Shown here: in pieces, positions 15,750 through 25,506 of the stretch | How the letters are laid out: every line of letters begins with the position of its first letter | How positions within the stretch are numbered: the first letter of the stretch is position 1 | From: Halobacteriovoraceae bacterium | Lineage (GTDB): Bacteria; Bdellovibrionota; Bacteriovoracia; Bacteriovoracales; Bacteriovoracaceae | Assembly (NCBI GenBank): GCA_002712005.1 | Contig: PASP01000014.1 | Location: forward strand, 478,788 to 542,787 | Direction of reading: 5' to 3' | Length of the DNA: 64,000 nucleotides | Notes under the pieces: model-generated | Told to the model about the DNA's origin: nothing | Database searches by the model: none | What the model saw: the letters and a program-made list of their open reading frames with translations, nothing else | Position numbers and translations under genes: made by a program

Positions 15750-17008
15750 TGACTGCTTTAGTAATTATAGGGATTATTGTTTTTGCCCTTCTTGGAACAC
15801 CTCTATTTATCATCATGTCCTTAGCCGCGATGGTGGGATTTTATTTTTCTGAAATCCCATTAGTGGCCGTGTCTATTGAAATTAATAAAATTGCCTCACA
15901 GGCTACAATATTAACCGTTCCGCTTTTCACCTTTGCTGGTTATTTGATGGCAGAGTCTGGCTCTCCTAAGCGATTACTTCGTTTGGCCGAAGCTACTTTG
16001 GGTTGGTTACCTGGAGGAGTTGCCATTGTTTCACTCGTAATCTGTGCTTTCTTTACTGCTTTTACGGGTGCTTCTGGGGTAACGATTATTGCACTTGGAG
16101 GGCTGCTATATCCTATTCTTAGTAATGAGGGTTATTCAGAAAAGTTTTCACTAGGTTTAATTACAACTTCGGGATCACTTGGTTTGTTATTCCCACCTTC
16201 TCTTCCAATTATTTTATATGGAATGGTTACTGGTGTAGATATTGAAAAGCTCTTCGTAGCGGGTATTATTCCAGGTTTTCTTCTCATCGTAATTCTCTCT
16301 ATTTATTCTATAAAGAATGGAAGTGGTTCACTTTCAGTGAAGAAGTTTGATGCTAAAGAAGCTTTGGCAGCATTGCGTGGCTCATGGCTAGAAGTCTTAT
16401 TACCTATAGGAGTCCTTGCTGGTATTTATAGTGGGAAGACGACCACAACGGAAGCCGCTGCTGTAACGGCCTTTTATATTCTCATCATCGAGTGTTTTGT
16501 ATATAAGGACTTGAGTCTGTTTAAGGATATTCCCCGGGTGATTAAAGATTCAATGAGTCTAGTAGGGGGAATCCTTCTTATTCTTTGTTGTGCTCTTGGT
16601 TTTACCAACTGGCTCGTGGATGAAGAAATTCCGATGGAAATCCTCAGATTCATGCAAGAATATCTGACTAATAAATATTCCTTTTTACTCTTTCTCAATA
16701 TCTTTTTACTGATTGTTGGATCATTAATGGATATTTTTAGTGCCATTATTGTAGTTGTACCTCTCATTACACCTATTGCTGCAGAATTTGGAGTAGATCC
16801 TCTTCATTTGGCGATTATCTTTCTAACCAACCTAGAGATTGGATACATTACTCCTCCTGTAGGGATTAATTTATTTATCAGTAGTTTTAGATTTAAAAAG
16901 CCAATAACAGAACTTTATAGGGCATCTTTTCCGTTCCTGCTGCTTCTTCTTTTTGCTTTGGTTATAATAACTTATGTACCTAGTCTTACCTTGTGGTTAG
17001 TTAATTAA
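15749..17008 (+). CDS. dctM: TRAP transporter large membrane subunit, DctM family
   Basis: The 419-residue protein has about 12 membrane segments. Family features include PLFTFAGYLMAESGSPKRL, FFTAFTGASGVTIIALGG, FPPSLPIILYG, and a second half with GSLMDIFSAIIVVVPL and EIGYITPPVGINLF. It drives uptake with an ion gradient, normally sodium. It overlaps dctQ by one base (TAATG) with GGGGGAGG upstream, so they are translationally coupled. The gene order tatT-dctP-dctQ-dctM makes a complete system. Confidence 0.94.
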   Translation: MTALVIIGIIVFALLGTPLFIIMSLAAMVGFYFSEIPLVAVSIEINKIASQATILTVPLFTFAGYLMAESGSPKRLLRLAEATLGWLPGGVAIVSLVICAFFTAFTGASGVTIIALGGLLYPILSNEGYSEKFSLGLITTSGSLGLLFPPSLPIILYGMVTGVDIEKLFVAGIIPGFLLIVILSIYSIKNGSGSLSVKKFDAKEALAALRGSWLEVLLPIGVLAGIYSGKTTTTEAAAVTAFYILIIECFVYKDLSLFKDIPRVIKDSMSLVGGILLILCCALGFTNWLVDEEIPMEILRFMQEYLTNKYSFLLFLNIFLLIVGSLMDIFSAIIVVVPLITPIAAEFGVDPLHLAIIFLTNLEIGYITPPVGINLFISSFRFKKPITELYRASFPFLLLLLFALVIITYVPSLTLWLVN

Positions 17009-17045
17009 GTTATAGGTAATTTGGATAGTTGCTAAAAGGATCAAT

Positions 17046-18704
17046 TTGAAGAAAGGTTTTTTTCATCACCCCATTTTATCAGGGTTGCTATGCTTACTTT
17101 TAATAGCAACCTCATTGAAATTTGATCATGCTGTATTTGCAAAAAGCTCATCCCAAGAAAGTAATCGTTATTACAATTCAGTCTTTCTTGGAGAGAAGAA
17201 CTTTGATCACTATTCTGGACCTTTAGATCCAAGAATTGAGTTTAATGATCATACTGCGACAAAGAGTTTTCTTGATAAAATCTATTACGAATCTTTTTTT
17301 CATCAAAATCTAGAGCCTAATATTTTTGAGTGGGAAAAACTCTGGAATGAAGATCTTCCTCAAATGTCCTATTGTCCTAATGTCTACTTAAATGAACATA
17401 TCGACTATATTCGCTATCTCTATCGGTTGATTTCAATTTCATATTTGTTTGAGTCGTTGAAGGATCACGCTAAACTTTCTTATAAGTTGGGATATAGTTC
17501 AAATGTATGTGATTTGGACTGGAAAGAAGTTTTTGGAAAATGTAATCCAAAAGGGGAGGACATGGTTACTTTCTTGAGAAGGGCCAAGTATCGTTACCTA
17601 ATTGGATTCGACCCTACCTCAGAAGGTTTACTTACTTTAAGTGAGGCTAAGAGTTGGGTTGGCCAGTTGCATGGAAAGCTCGACCCAGAAACGATTACAG
17701 GAAAACGACTAACGGACTGGTGTACTGGTCAGGAAAATTGTGATGACTTCTCCTATGAGGAACTTAAGAAGGGGCTCTCCTCTATCTGTCAAAAAGACAA
17801 AGAGTTGATCCATCGATATTGCTCAGAAGAGGATAGTCTCTATGGTATTTCATATTCGGATATACCTAAAGAGCTGCTCATTAATTCAAATGTTACAAGA
17901 GTGATTAATACAGGTGGATTTGCTGAAGCATGCTTGAATCGTTTTTCTCATTTGTTTGAAAATAGAGAAACATATTATCCTTGGCTGAAAGAGGCTTTCC
18001 CCATCATAAAAGAAAAGTTATCCAAAGAGGGGATGGACTATATTCAAGGAAGAATTTTTGTTCCTGGTGCGCTTAAAGAGTTTGATGACAGAGGCCTCAC
18101 ATCCTTTCTCTTTGTAAAGCCAACACCTAAACCCACTCCAAAGCCTACTACGGTACCCACGCCGAAGCCAACACCAAAGCCGGTTCCCGTTATTGCGAAA
18201 GTTGTTCCAACTCCGGTACCCACGCCTAAGCCGACACCAAAGCCTACGCCAAAGCCAACACCTAAACCTGAACTATCTGAGTTTGAAAAGGCCGTAACCA
18301 AGTTGGTTCGCTTTCAACTGAAAGAGTCTGATGTTGATATGGAGAAATTTAGTACTGAATATCCCCATATTAAAAGATTGGTTAAGGCCATTTCAGGACC
18401 ATTGAAAGATTATCAAACAAGAAAAGCTCTCAATGATATGAAGAAGTACGACAAGTTGGGATCTAAGGCCCAACCTGTTCGCCTACTTTTTCTAAAGTTA
18501 TTAATTGATCAAGAGTCCCATACTGGACTTTGGAATATTGTTTCTGTTCTTGGAGATAAATTCTATGTGATTAATGACTTGGATAAGAAGAAGTTTCCCG
18601 TTGTTATAAAACTTCATAACTCTGCTGCAACAGATAATCGTTGGCAAGTAACCATTGTTTCAGAAAGAGATTTTATAAAAAAACAAAAAGAAAATAAGAA
18701 ATAA
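17046..18704 (+). CDS. Secreted protein with a Thr-Pro-Lys-Pro repeat linker
   Basis: The 552-residue protein starts at a TTG five bases after AAAGGA and has an N-terminal hydrophobic segment that looks like a signal peptide or anchor. Residues about 60-355 form an unrecognised region with many cysteines. Residues about 358-408 are an extended linker of TPKP units (bases 18120-18270). A C-terminal domain of about 140 residues follows. The linker resembles periplasm-spanning or wall-spanning spacers. The gene follows dctM by 37 bases and may belong to the TRAP operon. No enzyme motif is visible. Function unknown. Confidence 0.75.
   Translation: MKKGFFHHPILSGLLCLLLIATSLKFDHAVFAKSSSQESNRYYNSVFLGEKNFDHYSGPLDPRIEFNDHTATKSFLDKIYYESFFHQNLEPNIFEWEKLWNEDLPQMSYCPNVYLNEHIDYIRYLYRLISISYLFESLKDHAKLSYKLGYSSNVCDLDWKEVFGKCNPKGEDMVTFLRRAKYRYLIGFDPTSEGLLTLSEAKSWVGQLHGKLDPETITGKRLTDWCTGQENCDDFSYEELKKGLSSICQKDKELIHRYCSEEDSLYGISYSDIPKELLINSNVTRVINTGGFAEACLNRFSHLFENRETYYPWLKEAFPIIKEKLSKEGMDYIQGRIFVPGALKEFDDRGLTSFLFVKPTPKPTPKPTTVPTPKPTPKPVPVIAKVVPTPVPTPKPTPKPTPKPTPKPELSEFEKAVTKLVRFQLKESDVDMEKFSTEYPHIKRLVKAISGPLKDYQTRKALNDMKKYDKLGSKAQPVRLLFLKLLIDQESHTGLWNIVSVLGDKFYVINDLDKKKFPVVIKLHNSAATDNRWQVTIVSERDFIKKQKENKK
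18120..18270 (+). repeat. Tandem codon repeat encoding Thr-Pro-Lys-Pro units
   Basis: Repeats of 12 bases encode TPKP in two blocks separated by a short [10 protein letters not shown] stretch. Codon use varies among copies, so the repeat is kept by selection on protein sequence or is old. Confidence 0.75.
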
Positions 18705-18729
18705 AAAAAGGGCCCCTAAAAGGGCCCTT
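18703..18729 (-). terminator. Terminator of the lipoprotein gene at 18777
   Basis: AAGGGCCC (18708-18715) pairs with GGGCCCTT (18722-18729). The A run at 18703-18709 gives a U run on the minus strand. On the plus strand no T run follows, so it serves mainly the minus-strand gene. Confidence 0.75.
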
Positions 18730-18776
18730 ACAACTCGTTCACTTTTTGTTAGCGACTATATTGTTGTATGCGAAAA

Positions 18777-19427
18777 TTAGTATTTTTTAGCAATTTTCTT
18801 AAGTCTTCTTTTTACTGAGCTTGAAAGGTCAAGAAGAAGTACGAAACCAGCATTTTCACCGTTTTCATCAGCTCCAACCATTGAGATATTACCGGCTCTA
18901 ACTTTTCCAGAGTAGAAACGAGCTGTAACGATATTGTTAGTCCCAATATCAAGTCCCTCTACAGGTACGAATACACCAAAGAATTTCTTCCCTAGGTAAA
19001 AAGTCATGTTGTCCCAATTAGGGATAGAGAAAGCAACAGCTGGAAGTGCTCCTGAAGCTACACCTGGAAGATTTCTGTCTCCTGGAAGTTTCTGTGGATC
19101 AAGAAGAAGAAGATCATCATTGAATACATCATCAAGAGATACATTGATTGACATTAGAGTTCCCGCAGAAGATAGATCAGGAGAAATTTCTAAGTAAGAA
19201 TTATCATACTCAGGAATAGCGTAACGAAGTCCACCATCGAGTTGAAGATTTTCAAATGTCATTGAGATAAGTAGATTATCTTCTTCAAGAGTAAGTTGAG
19301 GTCCATCAACACCTGGAATTTCTAGCTGAGTTGATGATTCTCCACATGAAGTACTGAAAGCTGCTGTTACAATTAGCATCAGTGAAAGAAATAAATTTCT
19401 AGTTTTTAAGATTTTTTTGCCCGTCAT
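18777..19427 (-). CDS. Lipoprotein, tandem paralogue of 19689-20327
   Basis: The 216-residue protein has a lipoprotein signal (LMLIVTAAFSTSCGESS, Cys about residue 28). The mature part is beta-rich, with the block LEIPGVDGP, LDPQKLPGDRNLPGVASGALPAVAF and YLGKKFFGVFVPV, and it ends in a strongly basic tail (KRRLKKIAKKY). AGAAGG precedes the ATG. The protein is about 80 percent identical by eye to the product of the next gene. No known domain is recognised. The basic tail is unusual for a lipoprotein and may contact lipid head groups, peptidoglycan or nucleic acid; this is inference. Confidence 0.75.
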   Translation of the reverse strand: MTGKKILKTRNLFLSLMLIVTAAFSTSCGESSTQLEIPGVDGPQLTLEEDNLLISMTFENLQLDGGLRYAIPEYDNSYLEISPDLSSAGTLMSINVSLDDVFNDDLLLLDPQKLPGDRNLPGVASGALPAVAFSIPNWDNMTFYLGKKFFGVFVPVEGLDIGTNNIVTARFYSGKVRAGNISMVGADENGENAGFVLLLDLSSSVKRRLKKIAKKY

Positions 19428-19640
19428 AAAACCTTCTTTGACCTTACTGGTCTGTTAATCAACAAATCCATAGAACAAACGTGCCGCGATAATCATTTAG
19501 ACTTAAAGATTTGTCATGCAATGTTGTATGCCCCACGGATCGGCAAGAATTACCTAGCGGTTTATAGTTAGATGAAGATAATTTGATAAAAATAGGAGAT
19601 CGCCCCATTATTAGTGACTTAAGTGATAAATTTTGAAATG

Positions 19641-19665
19641 CAAAAAGGCCGACGAGCGTCGGCCT
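19641..19665 (-). terminator. Terminator of the second tandem lipoprotein gene
   Basis: AGGCCGAC (19646-19653) pairs perfectly with GTCGGCCT (19658-19665), and an A run (19642-19646) gives a U run on the minus strand. It separates the two paralogues into independent transcripts. Confidence 0.85.
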
Positions 19666-19688
19666 AGGATTTATGCATGTTTTGGAGA

Positions 19689-20327
19689 TTAGTATTTCTT
19701 AGCAATTTTCTTAAGTCTCTTTTTTACACTACTAGAAAGGTCAAGTAAGAGAACGAAACCAGAGTTTTCACCATTGGCATCAGGACCTACTAAAGAGATA
19801 TTACCTGCTCTAACTTTTCCAGAGTAGAAACGAGCTGTAACGATGTTATTAGTTCCAATATTCATCTTAACAGGAACAAATACTCCAAAGAATTTTGATC
19901 CAAGATAGAATGTCATATTTTCCCAGTTTGGAATTGTGAAGGCTACAGCTGGTAGGGCACCAGAAGCTACACCTGGAAGATTTCTATCGCCTGGAAGCTT
20001 TTGAGGGTCAAGAAGTTGAAGATCTCCATCGAAAACATCATCAAGAGAAACAGATATAGACATAAGTGTTCCTGAAGAGCTTAATGAAGGTCCAATTTCA
20101 ACATATGAGTTCTGGTATTCTGGGATAGCATATCTAAGTCCGCCATCAAGTTGAATATTTTCAAAAGTCATAGCAATAAGTAGGTTGTCCTGTTGAAGAG
20201 TAAGTTCAGGACCATCAACACCTGGGATTTCAAGCTGAGTCGAACTATCACCACATGAAGTTCCAAAAGCTGCAGATAAAACGATAAGGAGAGTAACGAG
20301 AAGGTTTTTTTGTCTTAAAGTATTCAT
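19689..20327 (-). CDS. Lipoprotein, tandem paralogue of 18777-19427
   Basis: About 212 residues from the ATG at 20327, which is chosen because it aligns with the start of the paralogue and gives a normal lipoprotein signal (VLSAAFGTSCGDSS). An in-frame start 19 codons further up would leave an unlikely N-terminal extension. It shares LEIPGVDGP, LDPQKLPGDRNLPGVASG and the basic tail (KKRLKKIAKKY) with its neighbour. Its own terminator and a separate upstream region suggest independent expression. In the leader are a hairpin (20341-20363) and two ACGTAC-centred repeats. Function unknown. Confidence 0.75.
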   Translation of the reverse strand: MNTLRQKNLLVTLLIVLSAAFGTSCGDSSTQLEIPGVDGPELTLQQDNLLIAMTFENIQLDGGLRYAIPEYQNSYVEIGPSLSSSGTLMSISVSLDDVFDGDLQLLDPQKLPGDRNLPGVASGALPAVAFTIPNWENMTFYLGSKFFGVFVPVKMNIGTNNIVTARFYSGKVRAGNISLVGPDANGENSGFVLLLDLSSSVKKRLKKIAKKY

Positions 20328-20383
20328 AGTAAAGTTCTCACAAAGAAACGAGGTTTCTCTTTGAGTAACTGAAGATTTCATCA

Positions 20384-20413
20384 CAAACGTACAACTCTTA
20401 AAAAACGTACCAC
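20384..20413 (-). promoter_or_regulatory. Direct repeat upstream of the 19689 lipoprotein gene
   Basis: CAAACGTACAAC (20384-20395) and AAAACGTACCAC (20402-20413) repeat 18 bases apart. Each has a palindromic ACGTAC core. They lie 60-90 bases upstream of the start and may bind a regulator. The rest of the gap from 20414 to 20728 shows no gene that I can support. Confidence 0.3.
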
Positions 20414-20728
20414 TAAAATTCAGTTTAAAAATAAATTTTGGGATTCACCACAAACCGCAAAATGCTGGACAAGATTATCAGTTTGAGAAATTCCGTCAAT
20501 TGGTGAAGATTGATTTAAAAGAAAAAGAGAGTGATTTGCTCCGTTTTTTTAACTTTTTCGCTGCTATTCTAGTAGGTTACAAGGGATAAAAAAGAAGCCA
20601 TTTCTTCGAGAGGAAGGAAAGGGATTTTGTTTGATGGAGTTTGAAAGATTGCCAGAATTTGTAGGCATCAAGTAAGGATGATGTTGCCTCTAGCTGATAG
20701 AGCGGGTTTTGAGTGATATTCTAAGATC

Positions 20729-21163
20729 ATGGATAGTGTTAGAACATTCAAATCCTTTCAAAAGATTTCTCATTCAACTCGTGGAAGAAGATTGCAGCGA
20801 GTGAGTTCTCCAGGCCCTAGAAATAGTCATGGAGAAAGTGACTCGCGACCTGTTATGCGCCATCGAGATTTATCAGAGAAGCCATCTCTAGATAGAGATG
20901 AAATTTTAAAGAAACTTCAAGAGAGTAAGAAAGGAAAATTCATTCCTTCGGGAAAGAAAACGGCACCTAAGAGTACGGATGATTCTAAAAACTCAAAAGG
21001 AGGGGGCAAGCAGGTGAGCGAAGCCACTACTCCCTCAGATGTTGGTCTTAACGATCCTAACGACCCTATGACATCAGAGAAGCTGAAATCAGTTCTTCAA
21101 GCAGGTGGGGTTAATTTTAGCGGTAAGGAAAAAGAGATTCTGAGCAAGATTCTCAACGGCTAA
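20729..21163 (+). CDS. Low-complexity, probably disordered protein
   Basis: The 144-residue product is basic and rich in Ser, Lys and Pro, with a short hydrophobic-periodic C-terminal segment (SEKLKSVLQAGGVNFSGKEKEILSKIL) that could be a small helical domain. No signal peptide or membrane segment is seen. The ATG at 20729 has only a weak ribosome-binding site. It ends exactly where the convergent nrnA-like gene ends, leaving no space for a terminator. No family recognised; cytoplasmic location is inferred. Confidence 0.6.
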   Translation: MDSVRTFKSFQKISHSTRGRRLQRVSSPGPRNSHGESDSRPVMRHRDLSEKPSLDRDEILKKLQESKKGKFIPSGKKTAPKSTDDSKNSKGGGKQVSEATTPSDVGLNDPNDPMTSEKLKSVLQAGGVNFSGKEKEILSKILNG

Positions 21164-22165
21164 TTAACTTTCATGATTAGCTAACATCAATTGCAGCTTA
21201 GGGATGGTCTCTTTAATGACTTCCTCTAATTGTCCTTCAATCATTGTGGCGGCAGAGTGATCATGGCCTCCTCCACCTAAAGCCTGGGCCATAATGCCGA
21301 CATCTATATCACCAGCAGAACGTAGACTAATTTTCACCATATCGCCAATCTGACGAAACATGCACGCAACCTTTATCCCATCAAGAATGAGAAGGTAGTT
21401 TACCAATCCATGGGTATCTTCTGTATCCACATTGAATTCGTCTAGCTATTCTTCATTAAGTTCGAGCCAAGCCACCTTTTTATCATCAGTTGATTTTACG
21501 CGGGATAAGACATTTCCTAAGAGTTGGATAAAGGAAAGCTCCTTTGTACCATAGATTTTATTATAGGCTTCTGGAGGTTCAACTCCCGTATCCATCAATT
21601 CTCCAATAAGGCGATGGGTATTACCTGTAACTGTAGGATAGCGAAAGCTACTCGTATCAATAATGATTGAAGTATAAAGAGCATAGGCCATGGTATGGGT
21701 GAATTCTATATTTAGAGATTTAATCAGGGAGCCCACCAATTCTCCGGTGGCGGCCATTTCTGTATCAATGCAGTGAATGGCAGCTAATTCTTTAGGAGCT
21801 GGGTGGTGATCAATGAAGAGAAGATTCTTGGCATTGGGAACAACGGTTTGAAGTCGACCGCCTATGCGAGAAAGAGTATTTGTATCGGCTACGATAAAGA
21901 GGTCAATATGCTTTGGCCTCTTCTCCTGTTCGATCTCAGCAATATAGTCATCATAGGAAATGATACAGTGGTCAGGATCAAGATAGCGATAGCGCTCGAG
22001 TAAAGGCTCTTCATTTACACAGATAACTTTCTTACCTAGTTGCCTTAGGGCCAAACAGAGAGCAATCTCACTTCCAATTCCATCGGCATCGGGTTGGATG
22101 TGAGTGGTGATGACAATATTCTTGGCCTTTTTGGTCAAGGATTTAAAGAGTTCTTCCATTTTCAT
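21164..22165 (-). pseudogene. nrnA: NrnA-like DHH/DHHA1 phosphoesterase interrupted by one in-frame TAG
   Basis: The N-terminal part (21446-22165) has the DHH-family motifs HIQPDADGIGSE, VADTNTLSRIG and FIDHHPAP, which bind the metals. The C-terminal part (21164-21445) has the DHHA1 substrate-binding motif GGGGHDHSAA. Both parts lie in the same frame, separated only by a TAG at 21446-21448; a CAG-to-TAG change would explain it. NrnA-type enzymes degrade nanoRNA and pAp (3'-phosphoadenosine 5'-phosphate). Without readthrough the N-terminal product would lack its substrate domain. A GTG at 21428-21430 could restart translation but has no good ribosome-binding site. Pseudogene, sequencing error or readthrough cannot be separated here. 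Confidence 0.85.
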
Positions 22166-22283
22166 ATGATTAGTTTATCGGTTTTATCTTTTGAGGCCAT
22201 AGAGTTTTAACAATTTATGATCCTTTTGCTAAGATTTTCCCATCAAAAACATAGGCTTACTTTTGAAAAAGGAATTTCAAGTT

Positions 22284-23213
22284 ATGACTTTGGCCATTGA
22301 GTTGAAAAATGTAGTGAAAGAGTACCCCGGAATTGTCGCTTTAGACGGAGTGGATCTTGAAGTAAAGAAGGGAAGTATTCACGGATTCCTTGGTCCAAAT
22401 GGAGCTGGAAAGAGTACTACGATGAGTATTATTGCAGGTCTTATTCCGCCAACATCTGGTGAAGTAAGGGTAAGTGGAATAGATGCTCTTAAGGATCAAA
22501 AAGCTCTTCGCTCCATGATTGGTATTCTTCCTGAAACACCTCCTCTATATATGAATATGCTTGTTAGAGATTATCTTCAGTTTTGTCAGAAGATAAATTT
22601 AAAGCGTGAAGATGCGAGTGAAAATGTAGATGAAATCATAGAGAAATGTGGACTTGGTGAGGTGGCAGGAAGATTAATTGGTAATCTGTCCAAAGGATAT
22701 AAGCAAAGAGTTGGAGTGGCACAGGCTCTTGTCTATGGAGCGGATACAATTATTTTGGATGAGCCAACTATAGGACTTGACCCCAATGCAATCAGTGAAA
22801 TGAGAAGTCTTATATTGGAACTAAAAAAAGAACATACAATTCTTCTTAGTACCCATCAGCTTCATGAAGTAGCAAGAATTTGTGATGAAATAACCATTAT
22901 AAATAAAGGGAAAATTTTAAAGACAGGAACTCTGGTCGAAGTACAAAGTGAATTTAGTTCTGTGAAGACTTATGAGTTTATTCATCAGAACTTTTCAGAA
23001 GATATAAAGAAATATTTGATCAGTAAGGACTATGTTTCAGGGGTAGATACTTTGAATATCCAAGAGGATCAGAAAACCGTTCGTATTCATATAAATAGTA
23101 ATCTCGATCACAGAGCTGAACTGCTGAGCTACCTCTCCCGTGAGGGAGGATTACTAGAGTTTTGGGAAAGAAAACTAGAGCTTGAAGAAATTTTTAAACA
23201 GGTGGTGAAATAA
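22284..23213 (+). CDS. ABC transporter ATP-binding protein (GldA-like)
   Basis: About 309 residues from the ATG at 22284, which lies ten bases after AAAAGGAA; an in-frame TTG at 22263 sits ahead of that site and is not used. Motifs are Walker A GPNGAGKSTT, signature LSKGYKQRVG, Walker B IILDEPTIGLD and the switch His in STHQLHE. It is closest in context to GldA and other ABC-2 ATPases. It overlaps the next permease gene by one base. With the two following genes it makes a GldAFG-like system. Confidence 0.93.
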   Translation: MTLAIELKNVVKEYPGIVALDGVDLEVKKGSIHGFLGPNGAGKSTTMSIIAGLIPPTSGEVRVSGIDALKDQKALRSMIGILPETPPLYMNMLVRDYLQFCQKINLKREDASENVDEIIEKCGLGEVAGRLIGNLSKGYKQRVGVAQALVYGADTIILDEPTIGLDPNAISEMRSLILELKKEHTILLSTHQLHEVARICDEITIINKGKILKTGTLVEVQSEFSSVKTYEFIHQNFSEDIKKYLISKDYVSGVDTLNIQEDQKTVRIHINSNLDHRAELLSYLSREGGLLEFWERKLELEEIFKQVVK

Positions 23214-23956
23214 TGGACTATATAAGAAATATCGGAATTCTCACGAAGAAGGAGCTTAAAGATAATTTCTTTTCTCCAGTTGTCTATATTCTTGCTGCTC
23301 TCTTTTGTTTATCCATGGGATGGTTATTCTTTAATTATCTCTATGCTTCAAAAGAGATAACGGATCAGACACTTACTCAAAGTGTGCTTATGCCAATCTT
23401 TGGTAATATGAATTTCATTTTTCTTTTTCTCTCTCCAATTTTGACCATGAGAGCTTTCACTGAGGAAAAAAAGCTTCATACCCTTGAGCTTCTTTTGACC
23501 TCACGGCTGGATCATTTCCAAATTATCATGGGAAAATTGATTTCAAACTTCTTAATGGCCGCATTCATGATCTCCCTCACTCTTATTTTTCCTATTATTT
23601 TAGGTATGAGTGGATATGATCACTGGAATATTGTTTTCTTATCCTATTTGGGAATTCTACTTTCCGTATTTTGCTATTTAAGTGTGGGGCTATTTGCTTC
23701 TGCTATGAGTGATAATTTTGTCGTTGCAGCGTTATTAGGATTTTCTATTTTATTGGGAATTATGCTCTTTTCTCTCACTGGTAACGCTACTGAAAATATT
23801 CTACTTGCTCAGATGGTTAAATATTTGGCCATACCTTATCACTTTGAAAATTTTGTGAGAGGGGGAATGAGAAGTTATAACTTTGTCTATATCTTATCTT
23901 TTATTGGGTTTTTCATCTATTTAACTCATATTAAATTAGATTCGAGAAGATGGTAG
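23213..23956 (+). CDS. ABC-2 type permease (GldF-like)
   Basis: The 247-residue protein has six membrane segments and starts with the ABC-2 feature of a cytoplasmic KKELKDNFFSPVVYI stretch. PILTMRAFTEEKKLHTLELLLTSRL is typical of the family. It overlaps the ATPase gene by one base and the following gene by seven bases. It should form the membrane channel driven by the preceding ATPase. In Bacteroidetes GldF acts with GldA and GldG in gliding; in other phyla the same set has unknown cargo. Confidence 0.9.
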   Translation: MDYIRNIGILTKKELKDNFFSPVVYILAALFCLSMGWLFFNYLYASKEITDQTLTQSVLMPIFGNMNFIFLFLSPILTMRAFTEEKKLHTLELLLTSRLDHFQIIMGKLISNFLMAAFMISLTLIFPIILGMSGYDHWNIVFLSYLGILLSVFCYLSVGLFASAMSDNFVVAALLGFSILLGIMLFSLTGNATENILLAQMVKYLAIPYHFENFVRGGMRSYNFVYILSFIGFFIYLTHIKLDSRRW

Positions 23957-25506
23957 GTCCTATGAAAAATTGGTTAGTAACAGTTCTATGTGTTGTAAAT
24001 GCTCTTCTTTATATGGCAATTATAGGGATGTGGATAAGCATTCCTGATGAGACTCTTCTTAATAGTATAACAAGTGCAGTGGCCCTCATTTTTACGGCCA
24101 TTTTGATTCTAACAAATCGAGAAAGATTTTATCATTTTTACACGAGTCGATTCTTTAAGAAGTTAACTTCATCTTTGATATCAGTTTTCTTTATTGCTGT
24201 TATTTTAGGATTTCTTAACTTCTTGGCGTTCAAGAATGCATTTCTTTGGGATGTGACTAAGAATCAAGTTCATTCCCTTACTCAAGAAACTTATAGTGTT
24301 CTGAACTCTATTGATCAAAAGATTAGAATTAGAGTTTTTTCTTTAAAGAAAGACTATGAAACGATTAGGGCCTTACTCGAATTATTCAGATTACGAAAGA
24401 ATGAAATTGAAATCGAGTTTATTGATGCAGAGTTAAAGCCTCAAATCCTTCGTGAAGTTGGTGTGGCCAAAGTTCCAACTTTAGAAATTAAAGTTGGAGA
24501 AAAAGTTGTGCTTGTTGAAGAGCTCTCTGAGTTGGCCATCACAAATGCCCTAACTAAAGTTTCACGCAAAGAAGACCCTGCCGTTTATTTTATTACAGGT
24601 CACGGGGAATTAGACTTAGAGTCACGTGAGAATGAAGGGGGAGCCCAGCTCAAGGCTTTATTACAGGCAAAAACAATTTCCGTTAAAACACTTAATCTGA
24701 GAGAAGTTCAATCTATTCCTAGTGATGCCAGGGTTTTAGTCTTCTGGGGAAGTAAGGAAGCTTTCTTTGAAAATGAAATTGAGCTTGTGAAAAACTATCT
24801 CGATGCAGGAGGAAGAGCTCTATTTGGTATCGATCCCGATTTCAATGGAGAAGGTCCTTTAAAGTTAAAAACGCTTCTTTCAGATTATGGATTGAAGTTA
24901 AGAAATGATCTCGTCATTGATAGGATCAAGCATGCCAACGGATCTCAAGGGACTGTTCCGGTGATTCATAAATATGATCCCAAACATCCCATCACTAAAG
25001 ACTTTAAAGGTACGGTCTTTCTTCCTTTAGCAAGTTCTTTAATTGATATTCAGTCTGAAAAAGGACTTGCTCCAAGCTGGCATTTGCTTGGGCAGTCGAA
25101 TCAATTTCCGGCCAGTTGGGGAGAGGTTAATCGAGATGAACTTATTTCTCTTCAGGTAAGTTTCAATGAAGGGGAAGATCATAAAGGACCGCTAGGTTAC
25201 TTTGCTGCCTATGAAAAGGAGCTGAAATCTTCCGAAATGACTAGAATGGTGACATTTGGAAATTCTACTTTTGTTATCAATACCTATAAGAAATTTCCTC
25301 AAAACTATATCCTCTTTTTGAATACATTGAACTGGTTAATTGGAGAAGATCGTCTCATCACTTTTAATATCGCAGGAATTGAAGAAAAGCCGATATTTAT
25401 GAGTGAAAACCAAATCGGAGCCATTTTCTTTTTTACGGTTATTTTCTGTCCCTTAGTTCTTATTATTTTGGCCTTTGCCCTTTATAAGAGGAGACAGAAA
25501 CTGTGA
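23950..25506 (+). CDS. GldG-like ABC transporter auxiliary protein
   Basis: The 518-residue protein has N-terminal membrane segments (about residues 10-30, 38-55, 75-95), a large periplasmic region and a C-terminal membrane segment (about 490-512). The region after DVTKNQVHSLTQETYSVL with YFITGHGELDLESRENEGG matches the GldG/IFT-type ABC auxiliary domain. The start is ambiguous: ATG 23950 overlaps the permease gene, while ATG 23962 is four codons downstream. It is translationally coupled with its neighbours. It probably receives or guides the cargo of the GldAF-like transporter. Confidence 0.88.
   Translation: MVGPMKNWLVTVLCVVNALLYMAIIGMWISIPDETLLNSITSAVALIFTAILILTNRERFYHFYTSRFFKKLTSSLISVFFIAVILGFLNFLAFKNAFLWDVTKNQVHSLTQETYSVLNSIDQKIRIRVFSLKKDYETIRALLELFRLRKNEIEIEFIDAELKPQILREVGVAKVPTLEIKVGEKVVLVEELSELAITNALTKVSRKEDPAVYFITGHGELDLESRENEGGAQLKALLQAKTISVKTLNLREVQSIPSDARVLVFWGSKEAFFENEIELVKNYLDAGGRALFGIDPDFNGEGPLKLKTLLSDYGLKLRNDLVIDRIKHANGSQGTVPVIHKYDPKHPITKDFKGTVFLPLASSLIDIQSEKGLAPSWHLLGQSNQFPASWGEVNRDELISLQVSFNEGEDHKGPLGYFAAYEKELKSSEMTRMVTFGNSTFVINTYKKFPQNYILFLNTLNWLIGEDRLITFNIAGIEEKPIFMSENQIGAIFFFTVIFCPLVLIILAFALYKRRQKL

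Noticed and set aside
18044..18301. Glycine/valine-rich minus-strand frame
   Set aside because: It is the antisense of the TPKP-coding repeat and has no independent support.
20634..20720. Two mini-frames before the 20729 gene
   Set aside because: Spacing to ribosome-binding sites is poor and the frames are too short to separate from chance.
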